The translations under genes were made by a program, and so were the position numbers. A stretch of DNA of 64,000 nt from Phoebastria nigripes. Taxonomy: Eukaryota; Chordata; Aves; Procellariiformes; Diomedeidae. The first letter of the stretch is position 1. Every line of letters begins with the position of its first letter. Below, in pieces: positions 62,231 to 64,000 of this stretch. The DNA is taken from the NCBI GenBank assembly GCA_035582835.1, contig JAYKAV010001278.1:971542-1035541 (forward strand), written 5' to 3'. Under the pieces are notes generated by a model that was not told the origin of the DNA, ran no database searches, and worked only from the letters and a program-made list of their open reading frames with translations.

Positions 62231-63244
62231 TAAAGTGTGTTGGCTGTTTAAATTTATTGGCCAGAATATTTTAAGCTTATGATTGCCTAATTTTTATTGC
62301 TTCCTTTCATTTCTGTCCCCAGGATGACACAGATATGAAATATCATGTAATTATATTTTCTATACTACCAAACTATCCCTTGCAATTATTCCACATTGTA
62401 GTTGTTATTTTGAAAGATTCGAAACTACCTGTCTAGAAAGTTATTTTTGGGATGCAATTGGTTGCTAGGATGAAGCTAAATTTTCAAGTAATTCTAGACA
62501 TGATATTGATTAAAAAGCTTAAATGAACTCATTGAAAAAGTGACTCTCATCTCAAAAGACCTCTGAAATCCCTTTCCGTCAAAAAGAGTAGAAGTAGTTT
62601 TAGAAAAGATCTTATTCTGTTAGGACTAACATTTTTGTCCTATTTGGGAGTCAGTTCTCGCATCAGTTGCATACTTAAAAATAGCAAGAGAATGGCAAAA
62701 TTGGCCGACTCCCTGCAGGAAAAGTTTTGGGCTAAGTTTTTGGAGTGCCTTTCTGAGATCCAGATTTGTACCCTAATCCTACTCTCAAGCCTTCTTGCAT
62801 TATAAAATTCTGAATACTGGACAATCTCAGGAGACACTCACGTAGTCTTTGTACTTCATTTTTTCTACAGTTTCACAAAGGTAAAACTTTAGATGAAAGT
62901 AAGCCTACAGGTCTCGGTTCAGGAATTGCAATTGTTACAAGTTTTCATACCTCACGATCTGGCAGAAAGGTTTCTACTGTCTGACGTCTCTCTTCCCTGT
63001 CAAAGTTGGAAATTTGCACAGTCATGAGTATCTGAAATTCCCTGGAAAACTATTGTGAAAATAAATTGGGAAGGCAAATATTTTAACTGGAATACTTGCC
63101 TAATCTAAACATCAGCCTCANCTCTGAAGTTTAGAAGGTCATATGTACTCTGTGGTGGCCAGGAGGTTATCAGAAACTATGGCTTTAGATCACTATTTAG
63201 TTGGAAGATACTGCAATAAACCTGGGCACCAATGATAAAATGAC
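62231..63244. other. Gene-free sequence
   Basis: Short frames only, nothing recognised. Single N at 63121. Confidence 0.6.
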
Positions 63245-63820
63245 TCTTGCCTCGTGATTTTGTCAGTCAGACGCACAAGATTATGCAACTTTCATTTCCC
63301 AAGTACAAAGCAGCAAGTGTATGCCGACAGCATAACAACGCGGGGATCTGCGGTCAGTTCTGCGTGTCTCAAATATTACACATTACTTACATTGAAACCA
63401 GGAAGCAAATTGCTCAGTTTCATGCTTCTGAATCCATTTACAGCCTTTTTTTACTGTTCATAAAACTGGCGAATACTGTCTTTCATTGAAAAGACTGTGC
63501 AGATCTTAAATTTCCCAAGGAATAATGCATTCCCACAAGGCTGTCGCAGACTCCAAAAAGCGAAAGATAAGGGGAAAACAGCACAAACCCAACAGACCTG
63601 ACAGTTTATCGTTGTGTGAACCAATCGCAATGGATGTAACCATATCAGAGACTTGCAGGCGTTTAGATTTTAAGATGACATTTGAGGCTGTAAAAGTAAT
63701 ATTTGCAGCAACAGCCTTGATAAATATAATCCTGTCTGAAGCTCTGTGTGCCTCCCATACAACTGGTACTTTAGAAGAGGAGAAAAGGTTCATTTATAAT
63801 CACATACAGAGAAGTTAACA
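63245..63820. other. CpG-retaining patch with overlapping open frames
   Basis: Reading through 63245-63665 I count about thirteen CpG, five of them between 63325 and 63364, clearly denser than the surrounding window. A 97-codon plus frame (63525-63818) and a 95-codon minus frame (63506-63793) overlap, and two 69-80-codon frames precede them at 63247-63489 in different phases. None of the translations is recognised. The patch could be a conserved regulatory element, an old exon, a young insertion or chance. Confidence 0.35.
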
Positions 63821-64000
63821 AAAGTTACTAAAAGCTTTTTTGAGACTGTGGACTGCGAAAACCTGCCAACTTCTCCTGCCAAAATGGACTGCCACGTGAT
63901 TTGCACAAAGTGTGTGTGGAGATCCAGAGGGGCCTCTCTAGAGAGTCAGATTTAAGTATTTGGGGTTTTTTGTGGTAAAATCTACACACTTCAGGGAGCA
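63821..64000. other. Gene-free end of window
   Basis: Contains one E-box cacgtg (63893-63898). Nothing else is recognised before the window ends. Confidence 0.55.

Noticed and set aside
14561..63121. Sixteen isolated N bases as a biological signal
   Set aside because: They sit in unrelated contexts and look like ambiguous base calls of a shotgun assembly.
1..64000. Endogenous retrovirus, CRISPR array, tRNA or rRNA genes
   Set aside because: No long terminal repeats, gag/pol-like frames, regularly spaced direct repeats, or intact tRNA A/B-box pairs were seen in reading the window.

Overview
The window looks like a gene-free stretch of a vertebrate nuclear genome, most likely from a bird. It is AT-rich and CpG-poor, has stop codons in all six frames, and carries no operons, bacterial-type genes, tRNAs, rRNAs or CRISPR arrays. 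The longest open frame from ATG is 153 codons, and no frame gives a protein I recognise. The avian guess is an inference. Mammalian-type dense Alu/B1/L1/ERV interspersion is absent, relics of ancient amniote MIR-type SINEs are present, and 16 isolated single N bases suggest a shotgun assembly. I also saw no avian CR1 3' end, so a repeat-poor reptile (crocodilian or turtle) or another amniote cannot be excluded. The window could be intergenic desert or the inside of a very long intron; the sequence does not decide between them.

Layout. 1-40.6 kb: unique AT-rich sequence with scattered homopolymers. The notable items are a 22-bp perfect palindrome (4380), an AT palindromic microsatellite (18.4 kb), a T29 tract (14.0 kb), a 35-bp poly-C tract (32.6 kb) and a 60-bp tandem duplication (33.8 kb). 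40.6-41.8 kb: a long, young inverted repeat with arms of 225 and 227 bp, about 97% identical by hand alignment, around a 770-bp spacer. 41-45.6 kb and 52.4 kb: a cluster of MIR-type SINE relics; two are convincing (43.2 and 44.9 kb) and the rest are tentative. 44.2 and 47.5 kb: two identical 15-bp sites that fit the RFX X-box consensus. 54-63 kb: several AT-rich blocks with homeodomain-type TAATTA motifs that read like conserved non-coding elements. 63.2-63.7 kb: a patch with more CpG than its surroundings and overlapping short open frames on both strands.

No gene set works together here. If the window has a function it is probably regulatory (enhancers, RFX sites, RNA hairpins). The best candidate for something undescribed is the inverted repeat at 40616-41837. 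Transcribed on the + strand it would fold into a nearly perfect hairpin of about 225 bp, with five of its six substitutions as G.U wobbles.
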